From: Exobasidium rhododendri
Lineage: Eukaryota > Basidiomycota > Exobasidiomycetes > Exobasidiales > Exobasidiaceae
Length of the DNA stretch: 64,000 bases
Direction: 5' to 3'
Assembly (NCBI GenBank): GCA_026210745.1
Contig: CP110630.1
Span: 1-64,000 of the forward strand
The notes beneath the pieces are model-generated. The model was not told where the DNA came from and did no database searches. It saw only the letters and a list, made by a program, of their open reading frames with translations. Each line of letters starts with the position of its first letter. The first letter of the stretch is position 1. Of this stretch, positions 31,269-43,368 are shown in pieces. The translations under genes were made by a program, and so were the position numbers.

Positions 31269-31828
31269 GTCTACAAGATGAAGTAATGTTTGTGAGAAGA
31301 GGAGTAGTGCCGCAACAAATCTTGACGGCGTAGTATCTTGGTACGAGTTGGGACTTTCCAGCACGAAGATGGGTGGAGGACCACACTCTCTCTTCTTGTC
31401 GGGCGCTTTTAAGTAGGATTCACCATGAGACTTCAGCGCGGACTTTCCTGAATAAAGCCGCACACGCTATGGGAGGGAGTGAGAGCTTAAGTCCGTAACA
31501 GCGAGAGAAAGTGACGATGACACTGCGAGTCAGATTGGTGGCGCTTTTAAGTATATAAAAAATAGCCTAAACAATCATGCGGGCTCCTCACGCTTGACTA
31601 GAGAGGTTCAGGGATACCGAGCAATCATCCAAAGGCTGAGCATCTGACAAGCGTGGTGGGTGCCATAATGTGCCGTCGAAAGGTATCCATCCTACTGCTT
31701 TTAATCGTCATAGATTGTGATTTACAATGACACACGGTATGCTTGATATGGAAGAGTGTCTAGTGTACACGTTACAGATCTTTGCTGGCATGCTACATCG
31801 ACTACAATCCTCTACTTTGTCGGTCTTG
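31269..31828. promoter_or_regulatory. Promoter region of the hydrolase gene
   Basis: About 560 bp between the 3' end of the regulator gene and the hydrolase start. It carries an AT-rich TATATAAAAAATA stretch near 31552-31564. No coding content is recognised. Confidence 0.35.
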
Positions 31829-34448
31829 TCACTCACACATCTCGGCCATCTCGCCCAGTGAATGAAGATTGTGCAAGATCAGCTTGCCCAGCTGTGCCCG
31901 CTCCCTTCTCTGAAAGACTTCCTTGGCCCAGCTTAGGGCTCCTTCGACGTCACCATCGTCCACGTCGACGATCGCCATGGCTCCCTTGCTACCACTGCGG
32001 ACGAGCTGCCACACAATCAAAAAGGCCTTGAAGGCGTAGATGGTCACCCACGGTGGCTCAGAGGCTGCTCCCATAGTCTGATCGAGGTACTGGAGAAACC
32101 AGTCGGTGTGCGGCGCAAGGGCCTGTGCGGTGCCAGCGTCGAGCGTGAAGCTGGAGGAAAAGGCGAGGTAGGTGCTGTTCATTGAGGTAGTAGAGATGAA
32201 AGTCAGACGCACCGCGTAGAGAGAACAGAATAGGGACGACGACTCACGCTGTTGCTAGAGCGGCGTCCAAGCTCCCTTCGATGATTCCGCCAGTGTGAGA
32301 CGGCGACCAAGAGTGCAGCTCGATCATGGCCATCTCCCACGTTGCCTCCACTGACACGGCGTGCGATCCTGCATTGCGACTGGAGTCTTCTTCTTCTTCT
32401 TCAGGGCGGATGAGCGGCTCGAGCGCGTTCAGCGACTTCCTCAGAGGCTCAAACCTTTCCAGACTGACTTGACCCGTCATGGTGGACCAGCCAGACACTT
32501 CACGCACACTGGAGAGCAAGAAATGGGTGATGTTGATTGCACCGTACGGATCAAAGATCGGGAGTGACACAGTGTCCGGATCAGGCGACAGGAACCGTCG
32601 AATGGCCTCTGAGTATCGAATGGATGGTATCGCTTTGCTGGTCGTCAAGCGACGGTGGGCCCACGCAGCCGCGCTCGTAACCGTCCAGCAGTCTTCCGGA
32701 CACGGCAGATCGTGCTTGATCTCGAGGTGTGAGAGGAAGCGAGGAATCGAAAGGATCTGGTACCACAGAGCGTCGATCTGATACACTGCCAGGAGCGTCC
32801 GCTTGTGCGACTCGACCTTGATGAACTCCAGCCAGAGCGACTGCAGATCGCCGGTGGAGGAAGAAGACGTCTGCATGGCCTGCATGAGTCCTCCCGAGCG
32901 TGCCAACTGGTAGGTTGAGGAGTATAGAAGATCAGCTTGTCATGCTTTCATCACCCGCACCCGCACCCGCACAGCACTGATGATTGCGACTCACACCGAC
33001 CATCCTGGGATGAATCTTGAGTGCGTATGCCGAGTCTGAGTCACACAGATACATCATTGCATGGACCTGGAGCAGCAGGTACGCTTGTACGATAACGAGC
33101 TTCTCCGCCGAGGTCTCCGCTTTTTCCTCGTTGTAATCAACCAGTACTCTTGCTCGACGGAAGCAGCGACGGGACAGCGCAGCACCTGAGTCGTCTCGAT
33201 TGTCGCAGTCTGGATCTTCGCCGTGCTGATACGCGATGCAGAGCATGCTAAGAAGGAGGTGGGGAGCGGCCTTGGTGGCATCGAACGTCGCCTGATGAAT
33301 AAATGGAAAGCAGTGGTAGACGTGGGCAAAGTAAAGGTCCATGCCGCGAGTGACTTGGGTGGAAGACGGCAGCCAATCCTGAGCAGTGCTTCGTGCTGGT
33401 CGGCGGGGCGAGGGGAGGTCTGCACAATAAGGAAGGAGGCCATGTCAGCAGGCTCGAAGGAGAGCTGGAGTGGGCAGCATGGAGCTTGACTCACCCTCCC
33501 TCGCTGTACCCGAAAGAGGAGGCCTGTCTCTGATAGTGGTCGACGCTTCTGATGTAATGAGTTGAGGCAAGTTTATCAAGTCTTGAGAGGACTTTTCACT
33601 GGCGAGGTGGTGGCTGCAGCGTTTCAGCGGCTGCGTGGTAGTACTCAGGTCAGATCCGATCTGTTGGGGAACATAGCGTCTCAGCAAAGGAGAAGTCCTC
33701 TGCATGCAGCAAAATGCAAAACCCACATTCGATGTATTCGCATACGTGTTCGCACGCCGGCGACGTCGATCAGCATGATCGTTCGCGTGCTCCCTCTGGA
33801 GGTGATTCTGTTGTGGCTGTGGCTGTAGTGTAGCTGCAGGCTGACTCCACTGTTGATCGAGCAGTGGGTGGGGAGGGGGAGGTGGCGCAGTGTTCCAGTC
33901 CTGCGTGCTCATGTCAAAGTGCGACGATCCGAAGATGAACTGCGACGGAAGAGACTGGCTTTGCTGCTCGGCGAGTGGTGACACGGAAGCACTGTACTCT
34001 GTGTCAGGATTGTCGTTGTCGTTGTCGTTGTCCTTGTTGTTGTCGTTTTGGTCCATTGCTGCTCTCATATTAGTCGCCTTTGCTGCTACTGCTGCTGCTG
34101 CTGTTGCTGGTCTATGGCGAGGTGCGTTCTCGTCCGAGTGCTGCGCATCATGAACGTCGGGATGTTTTCTCTTCAGGTGACGCCGGCGCAGGTCTAGACG
34201 AGAGAAAGTGGTAGGGCAGTAGTTGCACGGGATCGATTGACCATCCTGCGGCAGATCATGAAGGGCTGCATGTCTCTTGAGGTTCTCCTGTGAAGAGACG
34301 TAATGGCAGGTCAGCCGGTCACGAAGGAAGACCGCATTCACTCTGATGTAGGACCCCAACTCACCTGCCTTGTGAAGCGCCTCTCGCAGACACCGCACTG
34401 GAAGGGCTGGTACGAAGGACCTGGTCTGGCTACGACTACGGCGGACAT
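31829..34448 (-). CDS. C2H2 zinc-finger transcription factor with fungal regulator domain (five exons)
   Basis: Exons 34448-34365, 34287-33495, 33419-32995, 32906-32248 and 32174-31829 join in frame to 768 aa; introns are 73-88 bp with GTGAGT-type donors. The N-terminus has two C2H2 fingers: CGVCERRFTRQENLKRHAAL ending in H (split by intron 1), then CNYCPTTFSRLDLRRRH with a final His after x4. A low-complexity Asn/Asp/Gln/Pro-rich linker follows. The C-terminal half (from MDLYFAHVYHCFPFIHQATF) is the fungal-specific transcription factor domain, usually found with Zn2Cys6 fingers. It sits beside the gene set at 34843-44734 and is the obvious candidate regulator of it; this is inference. Confidence 0.9.
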
Positions 34449-34842
34449 TGTGCAGGCAAGGCAGAACGAGGATTGATGATGTAGCGGGACGATGGTGGTG
34501 ATGATGGGCTCTCTCTCTCTCTCTCTCTTCTTCGTAGTTTAGCCGGGATAGATAAGGGTGGGCACAAGCACAAAGAGATGATCAACTCAAAGAAGACGCG
34601 TTATCTTGACCGCTCAATCTTTTTCCTCTCGGCCAACTATACATCAGACATGACAACGATACAAGGGCCTGGGCCAGCAAAATTCTTGTTGCCGCACACA
34701 TTTCACACTCCAATGAAAGAGTGCTCACATACAGCCACTCAGTGGAACAATGCGACTTCGGTGTCAGACTGGAAGGGAGATGAGATTGACCGAGAAAGAG
34801 GCATGACTACACGTACAAAGGAAAGGAGACGACGACGACGAC
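34449..34842. other. Spacer with CT microsatellite
   Basis: About 390 bp holding the promoter of the regulator gene and a (CT)n run at about 34509-34530. I saw no copy of the GGAGGAGCTCCTCC motif here. No gene seen. Confidence 0.5.
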
Positions 34843-36201
34843 TCAGACGGGCAGCAAGACTTGCACGCCCAGGTACTCTCGATGTTGCATGAGCTTGCCG
34901 TCGATGAGGACCTGATCTGCGCCGATCCTGTTGCGAATCGTGTCGGTGGGATCTGTCGCCTGCGCAATCTGAATCTCTCGCCATTGTCGGTTGGTGGGGA
35001 TCGGCATGCCGAGCGACATCCTCTTCTTGAACTCCTTGAACACGCCCTGCTCTTCGATGAATCCCTCTCGCTGGATGAGAGGTGACGCTGCAGCGGGAAT
35101 CATGCGCATCTCGCCGACGGAGCTGTTGAAGAGTACGAGGGAGAGTCTCTCCTCTAGCAGCTGATCGACGGGCGGCTTGTAGACACGATGTCGAGTAGCC
35201 TTGAAGTGCCCGCCCGACACGATCTCGAGCGTCTCCCCGATGTTGATAACGAGTGCGCCAGGCTTGTAGGGCACATAGTACCACTGCTCGTCTCGACCCC
35301 AGATCTGCAAGCAGGAGATGGGAACAGAGAAGAGCAGCGTGGTCAGGCCAAAGTCGGTGTGGCCGTGCATTCGAAGCCCCTTGGACGCTTCTTCCGTCGT
35401 CTTCTCCACTGGGCGGAAGAGTGCATGTCGAAAGTAGCCTTCACCGGTAGGACTTCCGTGTGACTGTACATTGTCCCAAAGGTAGTCCGGCGGCAGTTCC
35501 AGCACCCGTGAAAAGAGGGACAGCAGACGTCGGTTCACTGATTGTGTGAGGTAGTTGCAGAACGCTTCGATCTCGTCCATGAAAGGGTGCAGGCACTTTG
35601 GCGTGCGGGAAGGGCTCTCCCAGTCGTCCTTGTACCAGTTGTACTGCTCGATGCCGTCCGGGAGGGCACGTTGGCGCTGTGAGAGAGAGATTAGACAGGG
35701 GGAAAGGAGGTCAGACACAAGTTCATGCACGCATCAGATGTCTAGAGGCGTATGTCTACCTTGAAGCCGTATGGGTGCTTGTAGCCCGACCATCGGCCAG
35801 TATCCGGGTCGAAGAGAAGTCTTTCCTTGTCCTCTTCGCTGATGTTCTTGTACAGGTATTGGGCGATGGCAAATTGGCGGTGTAGCTGGCAAACCATATA
35901 AAGATTGCAGTCAGCAACCGTGTCTCGTGGTCGTCCCTCTAGAAGTACGTGCATCACTCACCTGGTCGAGCGAGATGCCGTAGTTCTCGAGGAAGAGGAA
36001 GCCATCGTCTCGAATAGCGACCTTGACCTTCTCGACGAGGGCATCCACTACGGCGGGATCATCAGAGTCCATTAGAGACAAGTCGATCGACTTCAGTTCG
36101 GCGAAGTTCTCCTTCTCCTTTGTGGCGGCTGGTGGATGCCACTCGGGCACGAATGGCTTCCCTGGCAGGTCTGCTGCTGGTGGATTGAAGGATGTGCTCA
36201 T
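34843..36201 (-). CDS. 2OG-Fe(II) oxygenase, isopenicillin-N-synthase-like (three exons)
   Basis: Exons 36201-35962, 35885-35760 and 35676-34843 give 399 aa; introns are 76 and 83 bp. The N-terminal DIOX_N region includes FLFLENYGISLDQ. The catalytic core has the HxD motif in HGHTDFGLTTLL (H228, D230), the distal histidine in TRHRVY (H285) and the RxS 2OG-binding pair (R299, S301). Enzymes of this family hydroxylate, desaturate, cyclise or dealkylate small molecules. It is divergent with RidA (36981), and the shared 780-bp region carries two copies of the palindromic motif described at 36619-36788. Likely an early oxidative step of the proposed pathway; substrate unknown. Confidence 0.92.
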
Positions 36202-36618
36202 CGTTAGTGATGACGGGGGCGAGAGGATTGTTCTTCCAAGTGTTGGGATAGGGGGCGAAAGGATCAATGTACCGGCCCGCTTTATACCTTATCTCGAGTG
36301 CAGGAAGGAAGAAGGACGAGGCACTGCTGAGAGTCACCGCACGATGTTGCAAGTGAGACAGCACTACCAGTATCGCAAGCATGCAAAAGCGTTGGGCACC
36401 TAAACAACGGAAGACATTAACCTCACTCTTCGCATGCAACTCTTGTCTAGTCTCAGCTTCGCCTGCCCCTCCTCCTTCTCTCCTTTCCAGATTGCGCTCT
36501 ACTTTTCGGCTCGTCTGATACTGTCCTTCCATGTCTGCTCCTCTGCGTCCCCCCACCCTCATCCACTCTCTCCACTCTTCTCAACAAGCACTGAGTTCAG
36601 CTGTCACTGACTGTTGCA

Positions 36619-36788
36619 GAGCTCCTCCCTTGAGCGCTCCTCCTCGCTCTTATTGCCCGCATGCGCGAGAGGGACCAACATTTCCTCGATGTAAAATTTC
36701 TACTGTAGAATAGACGCGTCCTGGTCAATCAATCGACACACGGAGTAAGGGAGAGGAATTGATTGTTCTTCCGGGAGGAGCTCCTCCC
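36619..36788. promoter_or_regulatory. Palindromic motif sites between oxygenase and RidA genes
   Basis: A perfect 16-bp palindrome GGGAGGAGCTCCTCCC lies at 36773-36788, and a half-site extension GAGCTCCTCC at 36619-36628 followed by a weaker GCTCCTCC at about 36636. They sit in the divergent promoter region 420-590 bp upstream of the oxygenase start and 190-360 bp upstream of RidA. Confidence 0.65.
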
Positions 36789-36980
36789 ACTAAGAAGAAG
36801 AAGCTGTACTATGATCGTCAGGGTGCCTGATTGAGCGTTCTCGTGATGAGCCCTTGTCGTCAAAGAGAAAAGGTCGAGCCAACGCTTCCACTCGAGCAAG
36901 CCTTCGCTCTTACTATCATAAGCATCTCGACACCATCACCACACCTCAACGCTCGCACACCAACTTTTTCCCCTCCGATC

Positions 36981-37598
36981 ATGTCACGCCAACTTATAAG
37001 CAGCGAAAAGTTCCCACCCAAGCCACATAACTGTATGTGCTGTCCTGTACATCGAATATGTGGCCGCTAATGCCTACTTTGTTGATCTCAATCAGGCCCC
37101 GCCGTCAAGGTACCCGGCCTGGTATTCTGTGCTGGACAGACTGCCACTGGTGAGGTCAAGCAAGCAACGGTGAGCACTGGACCAGTCGATGCTACTCATG
37201 TCGTGTAGAGGCTAACGAGCTGCTGCTTCTTCAGAGAATTGCCCTCCAGAACCTCAAGGAAGTTCTCGAGCTCGCCGGTTCATCGCTCGACAAGGTGGTC
37301 AAGTACAACGGTGAGTGGGCTGGTGGTGGTGTGAGCAGTGTGTGAGCTCGAATACGGTCTGACCGAACATTTGCGCCCCCCAAAGTCTACCTGGCCGACA
37401 TGAAGGACTTTGCTGCCATGAACGAGGCCTACATCGATGTAAGCTGGCAAGAAGTGCGTAAGAAGTAGTGATGAAGTGACTGATCCAGCTCTCTCCTTCC
37501 AGTTCCTGCCACAGCCGATGCCATCACGATCGTGCCTGCAGGCCGTTGCGCCTGGAGCAGGTACCGTCATCGAGATTGAATGCATCGCCCAGGCTTGA
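36981..37598 (+). CDS. RidA (YjgF/UK114) family enamine/imine deaminase (five exons)
   Basis: Exons 36981-37032, 37096-37169, 37235-37310, 37386-37438 and 37503-37598 splice in frame to 116 aa. Family landmarks in order: VPGLVFCAGQTATGEVKQAT, IALQNLKEVLELAGSSLDKV, VYLADMKDFAAMNEAYID, PSRSCLQAVAP with the substrate-binding arginine (R94), and the terminal IEIECIAQA. RidA trimers hydrolyse reactive enamines and imines to 2-oxo compounds. Four introns of 63-75 bp in such a small gene explain why no long frame is visible. It is divergent from the oxygenase, which suggests that pathway makes an imine. Confidence 0.92.
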
Positions 37599-38034
37599 TT
37601 TCCTGTCGATACTTCCATAGCACATGTACCCCTCATACCGTCACAGTAGCCACAAAATTACATCTGAATGCCGTCCCATTATGTGTACGTCGGCGATTTC
37701 CTCTCATGCAGGCACCACGTCCCACACTGACATGATCATTCGTGAAGGTACACGGGACTATCCTACAGCTCTTACTGTTACCGTGTAGAGATCTCACTGA
37801 GCACACATGACCAACGTGTGCTTCCTCAGTGAAGGGCGGGCGAGTCGTACTCGTGCTCTGTCTCACCCACAGGCACTCGAGGAAATGAAAGACAGGACAG
37901 ATGTATTGTGCGTGGGTCTATGTACATTTGATTAGGCGGTGGCAGCCGTGCCACTCATAGCAATTGAGGGTAAAAGGGAGAAGGGGACAATGAATGACGA
38001 GTCTGTGCAAGTAAGTGACAGCGTAAAGTATCTT
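37599..38034. other. Convergent intergenic region, no gene seen
   Basis: About 435 bp between the RidA and aldolase 3' ends; nothing recognised. Confidence 0.45.
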
Positions 38035-38920
38035 CTATGCTCGCGCGGCCTCGATCTCGCCAATGTACCAATTCTGGACGGCCTTTGTGTCGCCGGTGAT
38101 GGCCACGGTGTCAAACGACTTCTTGGCGCCCTTTGCCAGACCTCCGTTGTTCACCAGACGACCGACCCACTTGCCGTGCTTCTTGGCTGCTCCTACAATC
38201 TTCTCAATCGCAGCGACAAACTCAGGCTCGTCTCCTCGTGCAGGGACGTATCCCAGTAGTGACTGCGCAAGATCATTCGGGCCGATGAACACCATGTCCA
38301 CGCCTGGAACGGCACAGATCGCATCCACATTCTCCACACCAGCGACCGTCTCGATCTGTATCATCGTCAGGATCGTCTGGTTGGCCGAGAGCATGTACTC
38401 TGGCGTAGTGAGACCGTGAGCGATGGCGGGAAAGGCCGAGCCCTGTCCACGATTGCCCTGCGGTGGGAACTTGGAGTGCTGAATGATCTGACGTGCTTCT
38501 TCGGCCGTGTTGATCTGCGGTACCATGATGCCGCTGCAGGATTAGATCAGAGGAGTGTCAGTGCTCTGTGTACTACGCATATAAGGAGATGAATGCAACT
38601 CACTGGGCGCCAGTGTCGAGCGCGCGCTTGATGATGTCCGGTGCAGGCCCTCGAATGCGGATGATGGGCGACACACCGAGCGCAGATATGGCGGCGACCG
38701 AGTTATGCATCGAGTCATCGCTGATGTGACCGTGTTCGCAGTCGATGATGACGCCATCCAGGCCAGTCAGTGCGATGATCTGCGCGTGTCGAACGGAAGG
38801 AATCGCCATGAAGGTCATCAGAGGGTATTCGCCCGCCTGGAGCTTGTTGAGCATCTTCAGTCGAGGGTTCTCGACTTTAGTGGTGTGGGCAGTGGGCCAT
38901 ACTCGCTGAGCTTCGGGCAT
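38035..38920 (-). CDS. HpcH/HpaI-type class II pyruvate aldolase (two exons)
   Basis: Exons 38920-38604 and 38533-38035, intron 70 bp, 271 aa. The junction makes DTGAHGIMVPQ, a family signature. Active-site residues match those of HpcH: base His in DCEHGH (H63), pyruvate-binding Arg (R88, the same 25-residue spacing as in HpcH), and metal ligands Glu in IQIET (E167) and Asp in GPNDLA (D193), exactly 26 apart as in HpcH. These enzymes cleave 4-hydroxy-2-oxo acids to pyruvate and an aldehyde. It is divergent from the MFS carrier, with two motif sites between them. Probably the carbon-carbon cleavage step of the pathway. Confidence 0.93.
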
Positions 38921-39201
38921 TTTTGTCGTTGAGTAATGGGACGAGGGGAGGGAAAGGAGAAGCAGTCGATGGTACGGTGGGTGGTCTACGCTGTGGGATG
39001 CGAGATATTTGAATGTGGCGAAGCTTCTCGATTCCTCGTCTTAAGAAGGAATTCAAGAAGATCGTTTTCTCTGCACACAGCAGCCTCTAGTTCTCCATTG
39101 CGCGACACTGGAGCTCATCCCTCCAGCACCCAACCCTCCCCTCCTCCGGCCAACACTTGCTGAGAGGAGCCAAGGAAGCGCCGAAGGACGTCGCGTCTGA
39201 C

Positions 39202-39270
39202 AGCTCCTCCCACTTGTTTTGTCAGGCGCGAACCCTCCTCCCCCTCCACCTCCTTGGGAGGAGCTCCTCC
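39202..39270. promoter_or_regulatory. Palindromic motif sites between aldolase and MFS genes
   Basis: A perfect 14-bp palindrome GGAGGAGCTCCTCC at 39257-39270 and a half-site AGCTCCTCCCAC at 39202-39213. The latter shares its 13 bases AGCTCCTCCCACT with the site at 36773. They lie 280-350 bp upstream of the aldolase and about 670-740 bp upstream of the carrier. Confidence 0.65.
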
Positions 39271-39943
39271 GACGTGATAAGATTGTGCCTATCTCCCAAG
39301 ATAGACGACTGTCTAAGGTACACTTGGCGCGTCTTCTTCCCCTTTTTTTTAAACTTTGCTATCGGCTGGGTATTCGAATTAAGACTGGCCTCTGCTCACG
39401 CGCCCTTAACCTGCAACGAGCCAATCATTTGGGCGCGTTAGTCTCTCCAGCCTCTCTATCTTCTTCTCTTCTATTGTTTTCTCTGAAATGGAAAAAATGC
39501 ACTCACTCTCCCCGGTCATCTACAGCCTGCATCGAGGAGAGTGGGCGACAACAGTAGATTGTGCGAGTGGCTGGTGCTCCTCCCTGTTCCACCCTGCTCT
39601 ACTGGTGCCGCAACGCTGGTCAGAGCTGCCCTGATCTTGTTCCTAGAGGATTAAGACGCATACATTCTGGCACGGCTGCTGCTGCCATGTATGCCTCCAA
39701 TCACTCATATTCGTACTCGAGGAGGTAAGACTGGACATCAGCGTGGGCGAGATTAGGAATACGTCCATCCCTTCTTCGCTACGGGAGAGACTTAAAAGGA
39801 CAGCATCAAGACGAGCAAGGATCACACGTCCTCCAACCCACAGCCAAGGTAAACCGCCCCCTATCCTTCACCCCTCCCTTTAGCTCCTCTCTCTATCTGC
39901 CTTACTCTTCGGCACACATCATCTTACCGCCAGTAAGAAAAGC

Positions 39944-41587
39944 ATGTCGAGCCCGTACACCACCTCCGTCGAGGAAAAGTACCTCGACGAAAAGGCACAA
40001 GTCGAGGTGACCAGCATGACGGGAGGCCGCGAACCAGAATCCCTGCGCAATCTCAGCGAGGAGGAGATGCGGGTGCTCAACAAGAAGCTCGTGCGCAAAA
40101 TCGACCTTGTCATCCTGTGAGCGCCTTTATACGACGATGTATCTGCTGATCCCTACTCACGCACTATATCTCCTTGCACAGACCCGTCATCGGCATCCTG
40201 TACATTCTCAACTACATCGACCGTCAGAATTTGTCTGCTGCTAAATTGCAGGGCATCGTCAAGGATCTCGACATGACCACGCAACAGTACGCCTCGGCCA
40301 TTTCGATTCTCTTTGCCGGTTACCTCCCCTTCATGGTCCCGAGTAATCTGCTCATCAGCCGGATTCCTCGACCGGGGATGTACATCTGCGTCGCCGTGGC
40401 CATTTGGGGCTCCATCTCTGGCGCCACCGCTGCTGTCCAGTCGTACGGTCAACTGCTCGCTGTTCGTGTGATTCTTGGCATGGTCGAGGCGGTGTGTGAG
40501 TACTGCAACGTGACATAATATCGAGATTGCTGGAGGACCGGCTCTAATCACAGTCTGTCTTTCTCCAGTCTTCCCGGGCGCCGTGTACTACCTCTCTGCG
40601 TGGTACCCCAAGTCAGAACTCGGAAAACGGCTGGGCTTCCTCTACATTGCGCAACAAGTTGGCAACGCCTTTGGAGGACTGTTCGCCGCTGCTATTGGCC
40701 AATTGGACGGCACGTACGGCATTGCTGGCTGGCGCTGGCTCTTTATTATTGAGGGTTCCATGACCGTTGGCGTGGGCATCATCTGCGCCTTCTTCATGCC
40801 AGAGTTCCCGCACAACAGTCGGATGCTCAACCAGCAAGAACGAGATCTAGCAGTCTGGCGCATCGAGAGGGAGTCGGGTGCAGCCGAAGGAACCGAAAAG
40901 GAGAGCGTCCTCAAGAGCTTCGCAGGCGCTCTTTCCGACCCCAAGTTGCTCCTGCTCATCTTCTGCAATTTGCTCTCACAAGGTCAAGGATCGATCGCCA
41001 ACTTCTTCCCTTCGATCGTCGCTTCCTTGGGCTACAATTCTACCGACTCACTCCTCCTCACGGCGCCACCGTATATTCTCGCCGGATTCGTCTACTACGG
41101 CCTCATGTACTACTCGGATCGCAAGAACACCGCCTACCCGCTCATCCTGGCCTGCATTGCAACTGCCTGCACCATGTACATCATTCCCATGACGACGACC
41201 AACGTGGGTGCGCGCTACTTTGCCATGATGCTGCTCCCCTTTTCCTCCGTCGGACCTCAGATCCTTCTCTACAAGACAATCAACCTGCACCTCGCTCGCC
41301 CGGTCTCCAAGCGAGCAGCCGCCTCGGCCCTAGTCAACGCAATCGGAGGCACGTCCAACATCTGGGCGTCCTACCTGTACTACGGCCCGCCTCACTACTA
41401 CGCTGCCTTTGGTGCATGGTTGGGATGTGCGCTCCTCTTTGCGTGCACGATCACCTTCTATCGATGGCTGGTGCTGCGCGAGAACAAGAGACTGGACTCG
41501 GGCGATCCGGCTGAGATCGCAAAGGTCATCAAGGGCGGCGTCACGCAGGAGATGGTCGACCTCGGCTGGCGCTACGAGATGTACTAG
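39944..41587 (+). CDS. MFS carrier, Dal5/anion:cation symporter family (three exons)
   Basis: Exons 39944-40116, 40182-40495 and 40569-41587, 501 aa in frame. Dal5-family hallmarks: LYILNYIDRQNLSAAKL after the first helix, YLPFMVPSNLLISR, GMVEAVFFPGAVYYLSAWY across intron 2, and GWRWLFIIEGSMT. About 12 membrane helices are expected in two sets of six, separated by the charged loop around EFPHNSRMLNQQERDLAVWR. The family imports allantoate, pantothenate, nicotinate and other carboxylates with protons. Its place in the cluster suggests uptake of an organic acid substrate. Confidence 0.93.
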
Positions 41588-41871
41588 TGATATGAGGTCA
41601 CTGGAAGGGTTTGCTACTTTCCTTCTCTCCTTCACGTCTGCTTCTCTTGTTTGCTCTGCCTTGAACTTGTTGTATATAGTATGTTGTTTTGCTGTTCTTT
41701 GTGCTGGGATGAAATGTTATGACTGTATCACACTAGAAAGAAGCCGTGCATCGTGTGTGCTTGTATAGATCTTCTTGCTATCACCCAGCGTGTCTTCATC
41801 CGGTGCTACGGGCGTACTGTCTCTTGTGGCCAAGGCGTGACATTGTTAGATTAGAGGTATCGAGTATATAC
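41588..41871. other. Intergenic region
   Basis: About 280 bp, mainly the 3' region of the carrier gene. Nothing specific recognised before the promoter sites at 41872. Confidence 0.4.
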
Positions 41872-41907
41872 GGAGGAGGAGCTCACCGCTGCAAGTATAT
41901 AAGAAGG
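41872..41907 (+). promoter_or_regulatory. SDR promoter: motif half-site and TATA box
   Basis: GGAGGAGGAGCTCA (41872-41885) is a degenerate copy of the cluster motif. It is followed at once by GCAAGTATATAAGAAGG (41891-41907), a TATA box 113-124 bp upstream of the ATG. Nearly the same TATA context (GCAAGTATAAGAAGG) precedes the gene at 49117. Confidence 0.6.
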
Positions 41908-42019
41908 ACTGAGAATTTGAGTCGAACATCCTTTTCTTCTCCCTACCCCTCCTACATGACACCAACCTCGTCTATCTTCTTCTCAAAAGACCTTCCAAGC
42001 GCCCGATCTACCCACGATA

Positions 42020-42994
42020 ATGACTCCACGAGCATATCCGCCGCAAAGGGGAACCAGGACGGCCATCGTGACAGGCGGTTCGACGGGGATAGGACTAGCA
42101 GCCGCTGTGTCACTTGCGCAAGAAGGATGGAATGTGACAATCTCCGGTCGAAGGCAGGAGCAGCTGGAGACGGCAAGTCAGGCAATCTTTCGATCGACTG
42201 GTGACGACAATACACAGGACAATGTGTCAGTGTTCGCGGGAGACATGACCTGCGAAGATGATGTACAGCAAATGTTCCGGCAGACACAGGCAAAGTGGGG
42301 CCAGGTCGACCTCGTCTTCATCAACGCGGGCAAGAGTTCACCAGCGATCCCGATCCAGGCGTCAAGCCTCTCCGAGTGGCAGAGCGTCGTCGATGTGAAC
42401 TTGACTGCAGCGTACCTATGCGCTCGTGAAGCTTTCCGCTACATGGACGGATCGAGAGGAGTCACGGGGGGCAGGATCATCCTCAATGGCAGCATCAGTG
42501 CGCACACGCCTCGCCCAATGTCCGCCGCCTGTGAGTCGTGCCACTTGAAGTCTTCTATTAACAGAAAGGCTGCCTGATATTAGATCTTTACTATACGCAG
42601 ACACAGCGACCAAGCACGCCATCAGCGGTCTTAGCAAGGCGCTCGCACTCGACGGCCGCATGTACAGTCAGTCATCGCTCGCAGACCACCCTTCTATATA
42701 CTTACTCTGACAGTATTCTCCTCTTCTCTCTCTCTCTCCCTCCTGCCACGACAATGAGTAGATATCGCAGTGTCGCAGATCGACATTGGAAATGTCGCCT
42801 CACAGATGACGCAAAGCATGGGAGAGGGCCCCGGCGTACTGCAGGCGGATGGCACGTACGAGAGGGAGCCCACGTTCGACGTCGAGTTTGCCGCTCGGGA
42901 GGTCGTGCATCTTGCGTCTCTGCCCCTCTCCGTCAATATCCAGAACGTCCTCATAATGGCAACAAACATGCCAAGTCACATTGGCCGGGGCTGA
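42020..42994 (+). CDS. Short-chain dehydrogenase/reductase (three exons)
   Basis: Exons 42020-42530, 42601-42666 and 42762-42994, 269 aa. Classical SDR motifs: TGGSTGIG cofactor loop (18-25), INAG, the catalytic serine in NGSIS (S158) and YTATK (Y171, K175), with the Tyr codon split by intron 1. The GRRQ after strand 2 suggests NADPH preference. Intron 2 has a GTCAGT donor. Such enzymes interconvert alcohols and carbonyls. It is co-oriented with the carrier and the 2-hydroxyacid dehydrogenase; its likely task is to reduce the aldehyde or oxidise an alcohol intermediate of the pathway. Confidence 0.92.
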
Positions 42995-43157
42995 GATCAT
43001 TCCTCTCTGTAAGCATTAATCGTTCTGAGTCATGTAATACGCAAAACATCAAGGACTGTGACGGGGGAGGAGCAGAGCTGTGCGGGAGGAGTGTCGAAGA
43101 AACAGACGACAAGAAGGCGCTAACCGTCCAATTGATATGAGCGTGGGGGAACGCGTG

Positions 43158-43269
43158 GGTGAGCTCCTCCCTCGTTCATCTTCCCCCGCAACGTCAACAT
43201 GTCCCACATCTGCCCACGCTGAGGAGCTCCTTATTGTGTCTTCTCACTGCCTCCTGTCGAAATATATAG
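43158..43269 (+). promoter_or_regulatory. 2-hydroxyacid dehydrogenase promoter: motif sites and TATA box
   Basis: GGTGAGCTCCTCCC (43158-43171) and GAGGAGCTCCTT (43221-43232) are two near-copies of the cluster palindrome. A TATATAG box follows at 43263-43269, about 100 bp before the ATG. Weaker GGGAGGAG half-sites are near 43062 and 43084. Confidence 0.6.
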
Positions 43270-43368
43270 AGCGCCTATCACACGTTCGTAGCAGCCAGCA
43301 GACGAAGCATTCAGCACCCGTCCGACAGTCATCTACTAGTGGTGTCTTTAGGCGACACCCAGCACGCA

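Noticed and set aside
30386-31463. Upstream ATG of the alpha/beta hydrolase at 31463
   Set aside because: It adds 65 residues that do not resemble the family, while the ATG at 31268 gives the usual N-terminus.
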